Shown: in pieces, positions 43,592 through 52,424 of the stretch
Position numbering within the stretch: the stretch's first letter is position 1
Layout: each line of letters starts with the position of its first letter
From: SAR202 cluster bacterium bin16
GTDB taxonomy: Bacteria; Chloroflexota; Dehalococcoidia; Lucifugimonadales; Australimonadaceae
Reading direction: 5' to 3'
Length of the DNA stretch: 64,000 nt
Assembly: GCA_002238425.1 (NCBI GenBank)
Contig: MPMJ01000014.1
Location: 1-64,000, forward strand
Notes under the pieces: generated by a model
The model's input: the letters and a program-made list of their open reading frames with translations, nothing else
Databases searched by the model: none
Told to the model about the DNA's origin: nothing
Position numbers and translations under genes: made by a program

Positions 43592-43978
43592 TTACTCCAC
43601 GACGGTAATCTTGCCAACCATCCCTGAACCTTCGTGTCCGGCCACCGTGCACACGAGCCTGTACGTTCCAGCCTCGTTGAACGTGAAAGTCTCGACCTGA
43701 GGCTCTTCGTTCTTCGGCACGACCCAGTTGATCCCGAGATCCTTAACCGTAAAGGTATGCGGTTCGTCCTCGGATATCAAGCGGAATTCCACCGTCTCGC
43801 CGACCTCGAACTCGAAAGACCTCGGTTCGTAGACGTAGTTCCGCATATCGACGTCCATCACGCCGTCCGTCGGCACGGCAGGTGTCGGGGTGGGCCCGGA
43901 GGGACCACATCCGGCAAGGATGCCCAGAGCAAGAACAGCTATCGTGAGGTAGAGGGTTAAGGTGGAACGTATCTTCAC
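43592..43978 (-). CDS. Cupredoxin lipoprotein
   Basis: A 128-residue plastocyanin-like blue-copper protein. A lipoprotein signal (LALGILAGC) places it on the outer face of the membrane. The type 1 copper ligands are visible: His in EPHTFTV, then Cys, His and Met in LVCTVAGHEGSGM. It should carry single electrons. It begins 9 bases after the hemL stop and is followed by the PuuD-like membrane protein, its likely redox partner. Confidence 0.88.
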   Translation of the reverse strand: MKIRSTLTLYLTIAVLALGILAGCGPSGPTPTPAVPTDGVMDVDMRNYVYEPRSFEFEVGETVEFRLISEDEPHTFTVKDLGINWVVPKNEEPQVETFTFNEAGTYRLVCTVAGHEGSGMVGKITVVE

Positions 43979-43987
43979 AGGTCTATT

Positions 43988-45361
43988 TTACAGCGGCGCC
44001 ATTGCGTCCCGCGCCTGCTGGGCGGCGAACGCGATATCTTCCGACGTGTGCGCAAGCGAAACGAACGCGGCTTCGAACTGCGACGGCGCGACGTAGACCC
44101 CGCGCTCCAGCAGGCCGTGGAAGTATGCAGCGTACCGGCCCGTGTCCGAAGAGGCAGCTTCTTCCCATGTCGTTACCGTCGACTCGGTGAAGAATGCCGT
44201 GAGGGCAGAGCCGACCCGGTTCACGGTGACCGCCACACCCGTGGCGTCTCCGGCAGCGCGCAGTCCGGCCTCGGCCTCCGCGCCGAGCGCTTCCAGTGTG
44301 TCGTATACGCCCGGTCTGGCCAACTCCTGCAGGCAGGCGATGCCCGCAGCCGTGGCAAGCGGGTTGCCGGACAGCGTCCCCGCCTGGTACGCGGGGCCGA
44401 GCGGCGCGGCCATCTGCATCACGTCGGCGCGCCCGCCGTAGGCGCCTACCGGCAGGCCGCCCGCCGTGATCGTGCCGCGCCAGGGGGGAGGCGGCGCGGC
44501 CTTCTGCCCGGCGCGGCGGCCCCCGCGGTAGGCGCCTACCGGCAGGCCGCCGCCGATGATCTTGCCGAGACAGGTGAGGTCCGGCCTGATGCGGTAGCGC
44601 TCTTGCGCGCCGCCGTAGGCAACCCGGAAGCCGGTGATGACCTCGTCGAAGATGAGCAGCGCGCCGTTGTCGTCGCACAGCCTGCGCAGACCGGGCAGGA
44701 AGCCGTCCGCCGGGGCAACGACGCCCATGTTGCCCGCGACCGGTTCGACGATGACCGCCGCGACCTGGTTCACGTTCGCATCGAAGACCGCCTCGACCGA
44801 GGCGAGGTCGTTGTACTCGGCTACGAGCGTCTCGGCGGCATACCCAGGCGGGACGCCAGCGCTCGTGGGGACGCCGTAGGTCGCCGCTCCGGAGCCCGCT
44901 TTCACGAGCAGTCCGTCGGCGTGACCGTGGTAGTTGCCGTTGAACTTGATCAGCTTGTTGCGGCCCGTGTAGGCACGCGCGATGCGGATGGCGCTCATCG
45001 CAGCTTCGGTGCCGGAGTTCACGAGGCGAAGCATCTCGATGGAAGGCATGGCCCGCGTGATGAGTTCGGCGAGCTCGAGTTCGCGCTCCGTCGGTGCACC
45101 GAAGCTGGTGCCGTCCGCCGCCGCGCGCTGCACCGCCTCGACCACTGCCGGATGCGCGTGGCCCAGCACAAGCGGCCCCCACGAGCCTACGAAGTCGAGG
45201 TATTCGTTGCCGTCGGCATCGCGGATGCGCGCACCGCTGCCGCTGACGATGAAGGGCGGCGTGCCTCCGACCGCTCCGAACGAGCGAACGGGGCTGTTGA
45301 CACCGCCGGGGATGAGCCTGCGAGCGTGGGCGAAGAGTCGTTCCGAATTATCGAGCCGCAT
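43988..45361 (-). CDS. hemL: Glutamate-1-semialdehyde 2,1-aminomutase with internal tandem duplication
   Basis: A 457-residue PLP enzyme making 5-aminolevulinate from glutamate-1-semialdehyde. The family is usually about 427 residues. Diagnostic parts: PGGVNSPVRSFGAVGG, YLDFVGSWGPLVLGHAHP, FDEVITGFRVAYGG, and the PLP lysine Lys267 in LGKIIGGGLPVGAY. Immediately after it, residues 279-308 are an extra 30 residues ending in a second GGLPVGAY. They are a diverged copy of the same loop. The frame stays open and the rest is canonical. Part of the tetrapyrrole operon. Confidence 0.93.
   Translation of the reverse strand: MRLDNSERLFAHARRLIPGGVNSPVRSFGAVGGTPPFIVSGSGARIRDADGNEYLDFVGSWGPLVLGHAHPAVVEAVQRAAADGTSFGAPTERELELAELITRAMPSIEMLRLVNSGTEAAMSAIRIARAYTGRNKLIKFNGNYHGHADGLLVKAGSGAATYGVPTSAGVPPGYAAETLVAEYNDLASVEAVFDANVNQVAAVIVEPVAGNMGVVAPADGFLPGLRRLCDDNGALLIFDEVITGFRVAYGGAQERYRIRPDLTCLGKIIGGGLPVGAYRGGRRAGQKAAPPPPWRGTITAGGLPVGAYGGRADVMQMAAPLGPAYQAGTLSGNPLATAAGIACLQELARPGVYDTLEALGAEAEAGLRAAGDATGVAVTVNRVGSALTAFFTESTVTTWEEAASSDTGRYAAYFHGLLERGVYVAPSQFEAAFVSLAHTSEDIAFAAQQARDAMAPL
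44438..44551. repeat. Tandem 90-bp duplication inside hemL
   Basis: A 24-base exact direct repeat, beginning GTAGGCGCCTACCGGCAGG, occurs at 44438-44461 and 44528-44551, a 90-base period. Flanking bases also align with small compensating indels, so the unit is a diverged tandem duplication that keeps the reading frame. Confidence 0.85.
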
Positions 45362-45389
45362 CGTGCTGAGGGTGACAGTCTAGCACGGC

Positions 45390-45845
45390 CTACAGCATCG
45401 CTATCCTGACTCGCAGGGCGAGCGGGTCGCTCAGGGTCGAGCGGTACTCGGAGTAGTGGGCGATCAGCGCCCAACGCTCTCGATACACGGAGAGGCGGTC
45501 GCTCAGAGGTTCGTCCGCCGGAGCGTCGAGTTCGAGCACCCATTCAGGTTCGCCGGGCGCGCCGGTTGCGAAGCGCTCGAACACGGCGGAGGGCAACAGC
45601 CAGGCTTCCGGGCCCTCAGCGACACACATGATGAACAGGTGCGGACGTGGACGGAAGCGGCGCATGAGGAACGACCGGCTCTCTTCCGCCGACACCGGCT
45701 CCTTGATGATGACTTCCACGTACTGTCCGTCACCCGTCCTGACGGCGAGGTCGACGTCCGCGGAGCCGCCGACGGGCTCGAAGACGGCAGCATGCCGCTC
45801 TATGAGGTTATCGACAACGTGCTGTCTGGCGCTGGCCTCGGTCAT
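45390..45845 (-). CDS. Hypothetical protein in the heme operon, possible nuclease-like fold
   Basis: A 151-residue protein of unrecognised family. The segment SADVDLAVRTGDGQYVEVIIKE has the D...E-x-K spacing of PD-(D/E)xK-like folds, as in DUF4365-type domains, followed by RFRPRPHLFIMCVAEG and WLLPSAVFERFA, resembling a strand-helix core. No enzymatic role is claimed. It starts 2 bases after hemB and ends 28 before hemL, so it is firmly inside the operon. The longer frame upstream is antisense-like and rejected. Confidence 0.6.
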   Translation of the reverse strand: MTEASARQHVVDNLIERHAAVFEPVGGSADVDLAVRTGDGQYVEVIIKEPVSAEESRSFLMRRFRPRPHLFIMCVAEGPEAWLLPSAVFERFATGAPGEPEWVLELDAPADEPLSDRLSVYRERWALIAHYSEYRSTLSDPLALRVRIAML

Positions 45846-45847
45846 GG

Positions 45848-46873
45848 TCAAGCGTTGCTCTGCAGGAGCCTGGCTGCGTCCTTCGCGAAGTAGGTGATGA
45901 CGATGTCGGCCCCGGCGCGCTTGATGCTCGTGAGCGTCTCCAGCATAGCTGCCTGTTCGTCCAGCCAGCCGTTGGCTGCCGCGGCCTTGAGCATCGCGTA
46001 CTCGCCGGAGACGTTGTAGGCCGCAATGGGGAGGTCGAACGCTTCCCGCGCCCGAGCGATCACGTCCAGGTATGCGAGCGCGGGCTTGACCATGAGGATG
46101 TCCGCCCCTTCGGATGCATCCTGCTGCAGTTCGCGCATCGCTTCCCGCGCGTTGGCGCCGTCCATCTGATACGCCTTCCGGTCGCCAGACTGCGGAGTGG
46201 ACTCTGCGGCAACGCGGAACGGCCCGTAGAAGGCGGACGCCATCTTGGACGCATAGGCCATAACCGGCACGTCCGTGTGCCCGGCGGCATCGAGCGCGGC
46301 GCGGATCGCCCCCACCTGCCCGTCCATCATCGCGGATGGTGCAACGACGTCCGCCCCGGCGTCGGCGTGCGACACCGCCGTCCGGGCAAGCAGTTCGAGC
46401 GTCGCGTCGTTGTCGACGGTTCCGTCGTCGAGCAGCACGCCACAGTGACCGTGGTCCGTGTATTCGCAGAGGCACACGTCCGTGATGACAACCATGCCGG
46501 GCAACGCCTGCTTCAATGCCGACGTCGCCTCCTGGATGATGCCGTTCGGGTTGTACGCGCCGGTCCCGAGTCCGTCCTTAGCCGGCGGCAGGCCGAACAG
46601 AAGCACCGCACGGATGCCGAGTTGCTCCGCTTCCGCTGCTTCCCGGATGAGGTTGTCTATGGAGACCTGCGCCTGTCCCGGCATAGGGTCGATCGACACC
46701 CGAACGTCGCGCCCGTACGTTACGAACACGGGGTAAACGAAATCGGCGGGGCGCAGCGACGTCTCACGCACCATTTCCCGGAGGGCCGGTGTGCGGCGCA
46801 GCCTGCGCGGACGCACGGTGGGAAACGTCGCGCTACCCGCAGTGGCTGACCGTGAGGTCAGGAGTTCACTCAT
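45848..46873 (-). CDS. hemB: Porphobilinogen synthase (5-aminolevulinate dehydratase)
   Basis: A 341-residue enzyme condensing two 5-aminolevulinate molecules. It has the zinc-site cysteines ([16 protein letters not shown]), the two active-site lysines in [14 protein letters not shown] and [11 protein letters not shown], and [13 protein letters not shown]. The N-terminus of about 25 residues is longer than needed and Ser/Thr-rich. It overlaps the upstream cobA-hemD gene by 8 bases. Confidence 0.98.
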   Translation of the reverse strand: MSELLTSRSATAGSATFPTVRPRRLRRTPALREMVRETSLRPADFVYPVFVTYGRDVRVSIDPMPGQAQVSIDNLIREAAEAEQLGIRAVLLFGLPPAKDGLGTGAYNPNGIIQEATSALKQALPGMVVITDVCLCEYTDHGHCGVLLDDGTVDNDATLELLARTAVSHADAGADVVAPSAMMDGQVGAIRAALDAAGHTDVPVMAYASKMASAFYGPFRVAAESTPQSGDRKAYQMDGANAREAMRELQQDASEGADILMVKPALAYLDVIARAREAFDLPIAAYNVSGEYAMLKAAAANGWLDEQAAMLETLTSIKRAGADIVITYFAKDAARLLQSNA

Positions 46874-48380
46874 CGCCCAGAACCTCCAGCACGGCGTTCG
46901 CTACGCCGGGCACGGTATGCTGCGCAGCTTCCTTATCCACGCGTACGCCAAGCTCGGACGCGGTCTTGCTCGTGACGGGACCGATGGAGACCACCTTGCA
47001 CCCGTTGATGAGCTCCGCACTGCCGAGCATGCTCACGAGGTTCCGCGCGGTGGAGGAGCTCGTGAACGTAACCGCGTCTATCGTACCAGAGGCGAGCGTC
47101 TCTCTGGCTGCTGCCGCCGCGTCATCGGGTACAGCGGTGTGGTAGGCGGTTACATCAGTCACGTCCGCGCCCATGTCCCGCAGGCCATCGGGAAGCGTCG
47201 GCGGTGCTATGTCAGCCCGCGGCAACAGGATGCGCGTCCCCCAAATATCCAACGAAGCGAACGAGTTGGCGACGGAACGCGTCGTGTACGCCGTGGGCAT
47301 GAGGTCGGCGGTGATGCCGTGGCTCGAGAGCGCAGCCGCTGTAGCCGGCCCGATAGCCGCTACCCTGGTCTGCGAGAACGCCCTCGCGTCCCTTCCCGCT
47401 GCCTCCAGGCGGCCGAACACGGCGTCCACGCCATTCGTGCTCGTCAGGACTACCCAGTCGAAACCGGTGAGGTCTGCCAGTGCAGCATCGAGCGCAGTCG
47501 TATCTGCGAGCGGTCTCACCGCTATTGTGGGCAGTTCCACGGCCTCGGCGCCGTGCGCGGTGAGCAGCGCGCTGAGCGTGCCAGCCTGCGTTCGCGAGCG
47601 GGTGACGAGCACACGCTTGCCGAAGAGCGGGGTGCGGTCGAACCAACGGAGAGCGGGCCGCAGGGCGGCGGTCCCGCCGATGACAGTGACAACCGGAGAC
47701 GTGATCCCGGCCTCGTTCCCCTTCTCCACGATATCCGCGAGCGTGCCGCTCACGGTGCGCTGGTTCGGGAGCGTCCCCCACTGGGTCACTGTGGCGGGTG
47801 TGTCCGCGGAGCGTCCTTCCGCAAGCAGCGTCCGGACAATCGCTGGGAGGCTCTGCCACCCCATCAGCACCACGAGCGTTCCACCCACGTTCGCCAGGGC
47901 TTTCCAGTCCACCTGAGGGTCCGGTTTGGCAGGGTCTTCAGAGCCCGTAACGACGGTGAACGCCGCCGCGATGTCCCGGTGCGTGACGGGCACGCCTGCA
48001 TAAGCAGGCACCGCTATGGCGGACGTGACGCCGGGAACGACCTCGAACCGCACTCCAGCCTCAGCGAGGGCCATCGCCTCCTCGCCGCCGCGCCCGAACA
48101 CGAACGGGTCGCCGCCCTTCAGGCGAACCACCGTCTTCCCTGCCGACGCGGCCACCACGAGCCGCTCGTTGATGAACGTCTGGAACTCGCTGGGCGTATC
48201 CGGTTCCTTGCCTACGTAGACGAGTTCGGCATTGGCCGCAAGCGCGAGCACTGCGGACGAGACGAGACGGTCGTACACCACCACGTCTGCCTTCTGCAGG
48301 AGCTCCGCGCCCCTGGCCGTGATGAGGCCAGGGTCTCCCGGACCGGCGCCAACGAGGTAGACCGCGCCGCCGGTCGTCAT
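46866..48380 (-). CDS. Fused uroporphyrinogen-III C-methyltransferase / uroporphyrinogen-III synthase
   Basis: A 504-residue bifunctional protein. Residues 1 to about 245 are the SAM-dependent methyltransferase CobA/SUMT ([40 protein letters not shown]) making precorrin-2. Residues about 255-504 are HemD ([41 protein letters not shown]), which closes the macrocycle. The fusion couples ring closure with the siroheme/cobalamin branch. It overlaps hemC by 4 bases (ATGA). Confidence 0.96.
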   Translation of the reverse strand: MTTGGAVYLVGAGPGDPGLITARGAELLQKADVVVYDRLVSSAVLALAANAELVYVGKEPDTPSEFQTFINERLVVAASAGKTVVRLKGGDPFVFGRGGEEAMALAEAGVRFEVVPGVTSAIAVPAYAGVPVTHRDIAAAFTVVTGSEDPAKPDPQVDWKALANVGGTLVVLMGWQSLPAIVRTLLAEGRSADTPATVTQWGTLPNQRTVSGTLADIVEKGNEAGITSPVVTVIGGTAALRPALRWFDRTPLFGKRVLVTRSRTQAGTLSALLTAHGAEAVELPTIAVRPLADTTALDAALADLTGFDWVVLTSTNGVDAVFGRLEAAGRDARAFSQTRVAAIGPATAAALSSHGITADLMPTAYTTRSVANSFASLDIWGTRILLPRADIAPPTLPDGLRDMGADVTDVTAYHTAVPDDAAAAARETLASGTIDAVTFTSSSTARNLVSMLGSAELINGCKVVSIGPVTSKTASELGVRVDKEAAQHTVPGVANAVLEVLGDE

Positions 48381-49297
48381 TGGCCTGCCTCCTCGAGCAA
48401 CGCTGACGCCCCTTGCTCCAGGAACGCCTGGTATGCGGCCCTGCCCAGCAGGTCGGGCTCGGAAGCACTCCCCGTCACCTCAACCCGGTAACTCGTGGAG
48501 CCGTCCGGCGGCGTGACGGTCGCGAACAGCCGCATCTGGTCGCCCTGCACCTCCGCGAACGCTCCGAGCGGCAGGCGGCAGCCACTGCCCGCGGCTCGCA
48601 GGAGGGCGCGTTCCGCCTCGACCGCGGCCTCTGTCGGCTCGTGCACCAACTGACGCAGGAGCGCCAGCAGTTCGCGGTCGTCCGAGCGCGCTTCAGCGGC
48701 GAGCGCGGCCTGTCCGGGGGCGGGAGTGCAGATATGGGGTGAGAGGCGCTCAGCTATGCGCTCTGTCATGCCCAGACGCTCGACACCTGCCGCCGCGACG
48801 ATGATGCCGTCGTAGTCCGGCCCCTCCGACTTCCGGATGCGCGTCTCCACGTTCCCGCGGATGGCCAGCAGCGAGATGTCCTTGCGTCCGTGAGCGATCT
48901 GTGCGGCGCGGCGAGGGCTGCTCGTGCCGATGCGCGCCCCCTCCGGCAGATCGAGCAGGCCCACGTTCCAACGGTCTATCAGCACGTCGCGCGGGTCTTC
49001 CCGCTCCAGCACCGGCACGGCAGTCAGCCCGTCCGGCTGGCTGGTCGGGAGATCCTTCAGGCTGTGCACGGCGAGGTCTATTCGTTCCTCGAGCAACGCT
49101 CGCTCAATGGCGGACGTGAACACCCCTAGCCCCAGTGTCTCGATGGCAGCTTCCGGTTGCTCGTCACCTGTCGACGCGATGGTCTCGATTCGGACGTCCA
49201 AGTCAGGAGCAACCCCTGCGAGTGCGGCGGCGACCGCGTGTGTCTGCGCGAGCGCCAGCCTGCTCCCGCGTGTCCCGATAGTGAACGTGCGCGGCAT
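48377..49297 (-). CDS. hemC: Hydroxymethylbilane synthase (porphobilinogen deaminase)
   Basis: A 306-residue enzyme polymerising four porphobilinogens. IGTRGSRLALAQTHAVAAAL, AVHSLKDLPTSQPDGL, GTSSPRRAAQI and the dipyrromethane-cofactor cysteine in GSGCRLPLGAFAEV are all present. It starts 11 bases after the hemA stop. Confidence 0.98.
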   Translation of the reverse strand: MPRTFTIGTRGSRLALAQTHAVAAALAGVAPDLDVRIETIASTGDEQPEAAIETLGLGVFTSAIERALLEERIDLAVHSLKDLPTSQPDGLTAVPVLEREDPRDVLIDRWNVGLLDLPEGARIGTSSPRRAAQIAHGRKDISLLAIRGNVETRIRKSEGPDYDGIIVAAAGVERLGMTERIAERLSPHICTPAPGQAALAAEARSDDRELLALLRQLVHEPTEAAVEAERALLRAAGSGCRLPLGAFAEVQGDQMRLFATVTPPDGSTSYRVEVTGSASEPDLLGRAAYQAFLEQGASALLEEAGQ

Positions 49298-49308
49298 GGC
49301 CCGGTGCG

Positions 49309-50556
49309 CTACTCGTCCAGCCCGAAGAGCTGCCGAGCGGACTGTGTCACGGACTCGTCGTTACGCTCGCGCAGGTGTGCCGTCGGCTGGTGCAGGAGCT
49401 TCTTCACCAACGCCTTCGTCATCTGCTCGATGCGGCGAGCGTCCTCCTCCGACAGTCCCTCCATGCGCTCCACGGTCCGAGCGACCTCGGCTGCGCGCAT
49501 CTCTTCGGCATCGTGGCGTATCGCCGCGATGGTCGGGGTAACGCCGCGCGCCTTCCACCACTGCCGGAACTTCGCCGTCTCCTCTGTGACGATGGCCTCC
49601 ACCTGACGGGCCTCGGACTCGCGCTGCTGCCGGTTGGCCTCCGCCAGCGATTCCACGTCGTCCAGCGTATAGACGTGAACGCCCGGAACCGCCGCGGCCA
49701 CGGGATCGACGTCACGAGGAACAGCCATGTCCATGATCGCCAGCGGGGTCCCGTTCCTCCTGGCTGCCGCCTCCTCGATGAGCGACGCGGACAGGATGAA
49801 ATCCGGAGCGGCGGTCGCGGTCACGGCGAGGTCGGCCTGCGCGAGCAGCGACGCGAGGTTGTCGAGCGGCGCTACCTCCGCGTCCAGCTCTCGTGCGAGC
49901 TCAGCAGCGTTCGCAGGAGTCCGGTTGGCGATGACGATGCTCGCGGCTCCGGCGTCCCGCAGCGCGAGACCGGCGAGTCGGGAGGCTTCTCCCACTCCGA
50001 TGATGAGAACGCGCTTGCCCTCCGCTGTCCCGATGGCGCGCCGCGCCAGCTCGATGCACGCACGGCTCAGCGAGAGGGCATTCCGGCCGATGGCCGTCTC
50101 CGTACGAGCGCGCTTGCCGGTGCGAAGCGCGCTGTGGAACAGGTGAGCCATCACCCCGCCGGACGCGCCCTGCTGCCTCGCCGCACTGAACGCGCTCCGG
50201 ACCTGCCCGAGCACCTCCGACTCGCCGAGTATCTGCGAGTCCAGCCCCGACGCGACACGGAAGAGATGGGCTACCGCTTCGCTCTGATCAAGGGTGTACA
50301 GATGCTTGCGGACCAACTCCGCGTCGACTTCGAACTGCTCTTCGATGAACCCTTCGATGGCCCGCGCTCCGCGCTCGAAGGTTGGCGCGAGCGTGTAGAC
50401 CTCGGTGCGGTTACACGTACCCACGATGACGCCGTGTCCGGCGTGGCGCCGCAGCGTTCCGAGCGCCTCCGGCAGTGTCTCGCTCGTGATGCTCAACCGC
50501 TCCCGCATCTCCAGCGGAGCGGTGTGATGGCTCAGACCGGTCATGACGATGCGCAT
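49309..50556 (-). CDS. hemA: Glutamyl-tRNA reductase
   Basis: A 415-residue enzyme of the C5 pathway that reduces glutamyl-tRNA to glutamate-1-semialdehyde for HemL. The N-terminus MTGLSHHTAPLEMRERL, the catalytic Cys in GTCNRTEVY, the NADPH domain (VLIIGVGEASRLAGLAL) and the C-terminal dimerisation helix are visible. I start at ATG 50556; a longer frame overlaps the upstream gene in another frame. It lies 4 bases after the precorrin-2 dehydrogenase-like gene. Confidence 0.97.
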   Translation of the reverse strand: MRIVMTGLSHHTAPLEMRERLSITSETLPEALGTLRRHAGHGVIVGTCNRTEVYTLAPTFERGARAIEGFIEEQFEVDAELVRKHLYTLDQSEAVAHLFRVASGLDSQILGESEVLGQVRSAFSAARQQGASGGVMAHLFHSALRTGKRARTETAIGRNALSLSRACIELARRAIGTAEGKRVLIIGVGEASRLAGLALRDAGAASIVIANRTPANAAELARELDAEVAPLDNLASLLAQADLAVTATAAPDFILSASLIEEAAARRNGTPLAIMDMAVPRDVDPVAAAVPGVHVYTLDDVESLAEANRQQRESEARQVEAIVTEETAKFRQWWKARGVTPTIAAIRHDAEEMRAAEVARTVERMEGLSEEDARRIEQMTKALVKKLLHQPTAHLRERNDESVTQSARQLFGLDE

Positions 50557-50560
50557 CAGC

Positions 50561-51250
50561 CTACGACTCCGCGCCCGACAGCAGCGCGGCGCGCAGCCGC
50601 TGCCGCGCCTCGCTGCTCTTCCCCGCCCGAACCAACTCCAGTAACTCCTCGTCCATCGCTTCCTGCCACGCCTCCGGTGACGCACTCCTGTCCTGCGCCT
50701 TCAGTTCTCCGCGAACGTCCGCAAGCGCGTCCGCCACGTCTGCCCACTCGATGCACCGGCAGAACGCGTCGTGGTCGTAGTGCACGGGGTTCTGGTCGCC
50801 GCCCATCAGCTCCCGCAGCTTCCGTGCGAGTGCAGGACTAGCCCCACCCGTAGAGATCGCCACCGTAACGGGGCCGCGCTGGACGATGGACGGCGCGATG
50901 AATCCGCACAGCTCGGTAACGTCCACAACGTTGAGCAATGTCTTCTCACGTTCTGCTTCCGCGTGGATGGACCGGTGCAGGTCGGTGTCGTCGGTAGCGG
51001 CGATGGCCAACCACGCTCCTGCGAGGTCGCCCGGAGCGTATGGCCTGCGTATCCAGCGCACACGGCCCTCCGACGCCAGGTGCTCCAGTTCGGGCGTAGC
51101 GTCGGGGCTGACAAGCGTGACGTCCGCGCCGGAGGCGACGAGTTGCGCGACCTTGCGCTCAGCCACCTCACCGCCACCGATAACCACCGTGCGCCGTCCC
51201 GTGATGTTCAGATAGGCCGGGTAATACTGCGTCAATGCGGGCCTCTGCAA
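50561..51250 (-). CDS. Precorrin-2 dehydrogenase-like protein (CysG N-terminal / Met8p family)
   Basis: A 229-residue NAD-dependent enzyme family that oxidises precorrin-2 to sirohydrochlorin and in some cases inserts iron. It has YYPAYLNITGRRTVVIGGGEVAERK, LNVVDVTELCGFIAPSIVQRG and ISTGGASPALARKLRE. It is the first gene of the operon, supporting a siroheme branch fed by the CobA domain downstream. It is often found beside hemA, where it may also help assembly. Confidence 0.93.
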   Translation of the reverse strand: MQRPALTQYYPAYLNITGRRTVVIGGGEVAERKVAQLVASGADVTLVSPDATPELEHLASEGRVRWIRRPYAPGDLAGAWLAIAATDDTDLHRSIHAEAEREKTLLNVVDVTELCGFIAPSIVQRGPVTVAISTGGASPALARKLRELMGGDQNPVHYDHDAFCRCIEWADVADALADVRGELKAQDRSASPEAWQEAMDEELLELVRAGKSSEARQRLRAALLSGAES

Positions 51251-51343
51251 GCGTTCTCGGAGTACTAGCGTACAGCACCAGCCCCCCGTTGCGTACTGCT
51301 TCAGGCGTCACGTGGGTCGGCGGACGTACACTCCCACTCCGAT

Positions 51344-51372
51344 TTGACGCACCCGCCCCTGTGCTCTATATC
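51344..51372 (+). promoter_or_regulatory. Sigma-70-type promoter for the moxR operon
   Basis: TTGACG (51344-51349) and TATATC (51367-51372) are separated by 17 bases and lie 38 bases upstream of the moxR GTG. It faces away from the divergent heme operon. Confidence 0.65.
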
Positions 51373-51409
51373 ATGCGGTGTTTACGAACCAGCCGCACAG
51401 GAGGGGACG

Positions 51410-52387
51410 GTGGTAGTTTCCGGACGTACCTTGGACCTGGCCGGGGCACGGGGAGTTGCCGAGAGGCTGCTGGACAACCTCGGCAAGGTGATCCTCGGCA
51501 AGGGGGAAGAAGAGCAGTTGGCCGTGATGGCGCTGATGTGCCGCGGGCACCTCCTCATAGAGGACGTGCCCGGCGTTGGCAAGACCATGCTTGCGCGCAG
51601 CATCGCGAGGTCCATCGGCGGCACCTTCCGGCGTATCCAGTTCACGCCAGACCTGCTCCCCGCCGACATCACCGGCGTATCCGTCTTCAACCAGAAGAAC
51701 GGCGAATTCGAATACCGAGAGGGCCCCATCGTTGCGCAGGTCGTCCTCGCGGACGAGATCAACCGCGCGTCACCCAAGACCCAGGCAGCCCTTCTGGAAG
51801 CGATGGAGGAGCGCCAAGTCACGGTCGACGGCGTAGCCCACCCCATGCCGGACCCCTTCATCGTCATGGCGACGCAGAACCCCATCGAGTACGAGGGCAC
51901 GTTCCCGCTGCCCGAGACCGAATTGGACAGGTTCCTCGTACGTCTGCACCTCGGCTATCCGGACAAAGAGGACGAGATCCGGGTGCTGGAAGCACAGCAG
52001 TACGTTCACCCGGTTGAGGAGTTGGAGCCGGTCGTCGATGAGAACGACCTCGTCGCCCTTCAGAACGCGGTCCGCGGCATCTATGTCTCGGACGACGTGA
52101 AGGAGTACATCGTCGCGATAGCGGATGCGACGCGGAACCACGGCAGCCTCTATCTCGGCGCATCACCGAGGGGTTCGCTGGCGCTCTTCCGGCTCGTCCA
52201 GGCCAAGGCGCTGCTGGAAGAACGAGACTACGCGTTGCCGGACGACGTGAAGGCGTTGGCGTATCCGGCGCTCGGCCACCGGGTCATCCTCAGTTCGGCG
52301 GCGCGTATCCAGGGGACCACTTCCGCAGACGCGATAGCGGACGTGCTGGAACAGACCCCGGTAGCAGGAGCGCTCCCCGGCGCATGA
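51410..52387 (+). CDS. MoxR family AAA+ ATPase
   Basis: A 325-residue chaperone-like ATPase. Walker A is [14 protein letters not shown], Walker [25 protein letters not shown], with sensor motif [17 protein letters not shown] and arginine finger region [14 protein letters not shown]. MoxR proteins help mature vWA-domain or metalloenzyme partners. GTG 51410 follows AGGAGG. The following DUF58 and transglutaminase genes form the standard three-gene cluster. Confidence 0.95.
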   Translation: MVVSGRTLDLAGARGVAERLLDNLGKVILGKGEEEQLAVMALMCRGHLLIEDVPGVGKTMLARSIARSIGGTFRRIQFTPDLLPADITGVSVFNQKNGEFEYREGPIVAQVVLADEINRASPKTQAALLEAMEERQVTVDGVAHPMPDPFIVMATQNPIEYEGTFPLPETELDRFLVRLHLGYPDKEDEIRVLEAQQYVHPVEELEPVVDENDLVALQNAVRGIYVSDDVKEYIVAIADATRNHGSLYLGASPRGSLALFRLVQAKALLEERDYALPDDVKALAYPALGHRVILSSAARIQGTTSADAIADVLEQTPVAGALPGA

Positions 52388-52424
52388 TGCGCCGGAGGCA
52401 GCGTCCGACAGTGGAGATGCCACC

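Noticed and set aside
44438-44551. A separate small gene or inserted element in hemL
   Set aside because: Flanking sequence aligns between the two copies, so a tandem duplication explains it better than a foreign insert.
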